From Jejuia sp049889775 (GTDB lineage: Bacteria; Bacteroidota; Bacteroidia; Flavobacteriales; Flavobacteriaceae), in NCBI GenBank assembly GCA_049889775.1, contig JBMHCT010000005.1:62001-126000 (forward strand): 64,000 nt of DNA, read 5' to 3'. The notes under the pieces were generated by a model. That model was given only the letters and a program-made list of their open reading frames with translations, did no database searches and had not been told where the DNA came from. Shown piece after piece: positions 62,689-64,000 of this stretch. Position 1 is the stretch's first letter; the number at the start of each line of letters is the position of its first letter. Both the position numbers and the translations under genes were made by a program.

Positions 62689-63753
62689 TTATCGGATGTC
62701 TAATCTTTTAAAAATATTATACGCACTTCTAACTGCACCTTCCATATATCCAGGAAATTCAGTTGATGTTTCAGCTCCGGCAATAAATAATTTACTATTT
62801 AAATAAGTTTCTTGATATAGTCGGTGGCCATTGTTCTGATGCGGAATCACGTGATCGTGATAGTCAGAATGCGTTAGAGGATCTAAACGCCAAACTTTTT
62901 CTTCATATTCTAAGTAAGCTTCAACTTTACTTCCATAATATTTTCTTAATTGATTAAGAATTAGATCGAGCCTCGCTTCTTTACTCAAAGAATAATAAGA
63001 ATTATTTAAAAAACCCTTTAGAGCAAAAAAGTTAGCCTCATGGTCGGAGTGATCATAAAATTCTGGAATCGGACCAACATTACTAAAAATAGTAGCGCTA
63101 GAGTCTTTTACTTTCCAAAAAGGACTATTAAAGCGTAATCCAACCTTAATGGATTCTCCCATCCAAGTATGGGTGCTTTCCATAATTTGTTGTAATTCGT
63201 ATGGTAAAGCAGGTTCAACATTAACAGTTGATTGAAATAAACGTGGAGGTAATGTAGATACTACTATTTTAGATGAATAAGTGTTTTTATCTGTTTCTAT
63301 GTTAAGAATTTGACTATTATCTATCAATGAAACAACTTTTTCCCCGTTTACGATATTGTCTTTTGAAATAAAGGTAAGCAAGGTTTCAATAATTTTTGAA
63401 GTACCGCCTTTAATTCTGAAACTTGGTTCCTGATTTGTTGGAAGTGTAACTAATTGATGAGGTGATAGTGAAGTAGGCTCATAAATTGCTTTTTCGCCTA
63501 GTTCTTGTTCAAAAATGCCAAGGTTGATATCGTTAAGAAGTGTTTTAAGATAAGTATGTTGGTTTCCCAACCATGTTGCTCCCATCTCTATTGAAGCTAA
63601 ATCATTTTTATAAGAAGTGTAGATTCTTCCTCCCAGTCGCTTTCTAGCTTCAATAACACAAACATTATAATTTGAATTACGCAATAAGTAGGATAAGGTT
63701 AGACCAGTTAAACCAGCACCAATAATGGTAATATCTGTATCTTTTAGCTTCAT
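62689..63753 (-). CDS. FAD-dependent amine oxidase family protein
   Basis: A 354-residue flavoprotein of the monoamine oxidase type. N-terminal FAD Rossmann motif GAGLTGLTLSYLLRNS with VIEARKRLGGRIYT (GG-R-x-T signature) and C-terminal LFIAGAETSTEFPGYMEGAVRSAYNIF (FAD-binding end motif). Shorter than many members. No signal peptide or membrane segment; substrate unknown. Confidence 0.88.
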   Translation of the reverse strand: MKLKDTDITIIGAGLTGLTLSYLLRNSNYNVCVIEARKRLGGRIYTSYKNDLASIEMGATWLGNQHTYLKTLLNDINLGIFEQELGEKAIYEPTSLSPHQLVTLPTNQEPSFRIKGGTSKIIETLLTFISKDNIVNGEKVVSLIDNSQILNIETDKNTYSSKIVVSTLPPRLFQSTVNVEPALPYELQQIMESTHTWMGESIKVGLRFNSPFWKVKDSSATIFSNVGPIPEFYDHSDHEANFFALKGFLNNSYYSLSKEARLDLILNQLRKYYGSKVEAYLEYEEKVWRLDPLTHSDYHDHVIPHQNNGHRLYQETYLNSKLFIAGAETSTEFPGYMEGAVRSAYNIFKRLDIR

Positions 63754-63762
63754 ATTAATGTG

Positions 63763-63806
63763 AAAAAAAAGTATTGTCTCGATAACTTACCATCAAAACA
63801 ATACTT
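63763..63806 (-). terminator. intrinsic terminator after the secA-like gene
   Basis: On the minus strand: AAGTATTGT (63806-63798), 20-base loop, ACAATACTT (63777-63769), then TTTTTT. The gene ending at 63832 is read towards it. Confidence 0.75.
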
Positions 63807-63831
63807 GTATTTTTCTTAGTTGTTATTTTTT

Positions 63832-64000
63832 TTAGTCTTCAACTAAAACCCAATCTCCTTTTGCAATTAAAGGTTCAGCTTGTTTATATTTTAAGGTTTT
63901 ATTTTCACCATTTAAAACGTGTTTAATAGTCACACGATCATTTCGTCCAATTTTTGGCTTATCACGAACTATTGTTTCCACTACTTGTGGTTGACGTTGC
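63832..64000 (-). CDS. secA: C-terminal end of a SecA-like translocase ATPase (partial)
   Basis: The last 55 or so codons of a gene that runs off the right edge. The end reads VVETIVRDKPKIGRNDRVTI, then KHVLNGENKTLKYKQ and AEPLIAKGDWVLVED. The GRNDRVTIKHV segment and the KxKQAxPLIxKGDWVLV end resemble the C-terminus of SecA from Bacteroidota, the motor of the Sec pathway. Only this tail is visible, so the motor motifs cannot be checked and the call stays tentative. Confidence 0.5.
   Translation of the reverse strand, partial: QRQPQVVETIVRDKPKIGRNDRVTIKHVLNGENKTLKYKQAEPLIAKGDWVLVED

Overview
The window is a chromosomal segment of a member of the Flavobacteriaceae (phylum Bacteroidota), probably marine. 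The evidence is low GC, a SusC/SusD pair, a type IX secretion (Por) sorting domain, zinc-free L36 and S14 ribosomal proteins, promoters of the Bacteroidota type (TTTG, about 19 bases, TAnnTTTG) and almost no Shine-Dalgarno sequences. No rRNA, tRNA or CRISPR array was seen. All calls come from reading the sequence and recalling protein families; no database search was run.

Layout. 0-8.2 kb: end of an M64 peptidase gene with a small lipoprotein gene, a very large alpha-2-macroglobulin-like protein, and a TPR protein. 8.4-13.5 kb: envelope and metabolic genes (Mpl-like Mur ligase, N-acetylmuramoyl-L-alanine amidase, MOSC protein), interrupted at 9.8-11.7 kb by a probable accessory cassette (XRE regulator, DUF3800 protein, small nuclease-like protein) whose edges carry inverted TTTACCGG motifs and hairpins. 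13.7-18.8 kb: a FIST sensor plus hybrid histidine kinase operon, followed by a decayed duplicate of the same module, in which the FIST gene has shrunk to 52 codons and the kinase has lost its phospho-accepting histidine. 18.9-27.4 kb: radC, a polysaccharide-deacetylase-like gene, a yjjG-type HAD phosphatase, an envelope protein trio, rarA, a rhomboid protease and rlmB. 27.4-38.5 kb: a SusC-SusD-lipoprotein uptake operon, a secreted reprolysin-like protease with a sorting domain, and a BamA-like outer-membrane protein; a fragment of a second BamA-like gene lies between the SusC operon and the protease.

38.6-56.3 kb: the fused str-S10-spc-alpha ribosomal superoperon, from rpsL to rplQ, with fusA, secY, infA and rpoA. 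It is punctuated by RNA structures: a four-hairpin leader with an intrinsic terminator between rpsJ and rplC, a terminator plus promoter before rpsD, a terminator before rplQ and a final terminator after rplQ. Three spacers around infA, rpmJ and rpsM carry related repeat units. 56.5-64 kb: carA, eno, gltA, a dimethylarginine dimethylaminohydrolase-like gene, an M23 peptidase, an FAD amine oxidase and the last codons of a probable secA.

The main points for follow-up are the 9.8-11.7 kb cassette, the FIST/kinase duplication with a probable pseudokinase, the rpsJ-rplC attenuator candidate, the repeated superoperon spacers, a four-copy family of structured intergenic repeats (8.2, 25.8, 56.3 and 57.7 kb), and a dispersed repeat that is translated in frame inside the alpha-2-macroglobulin gene.
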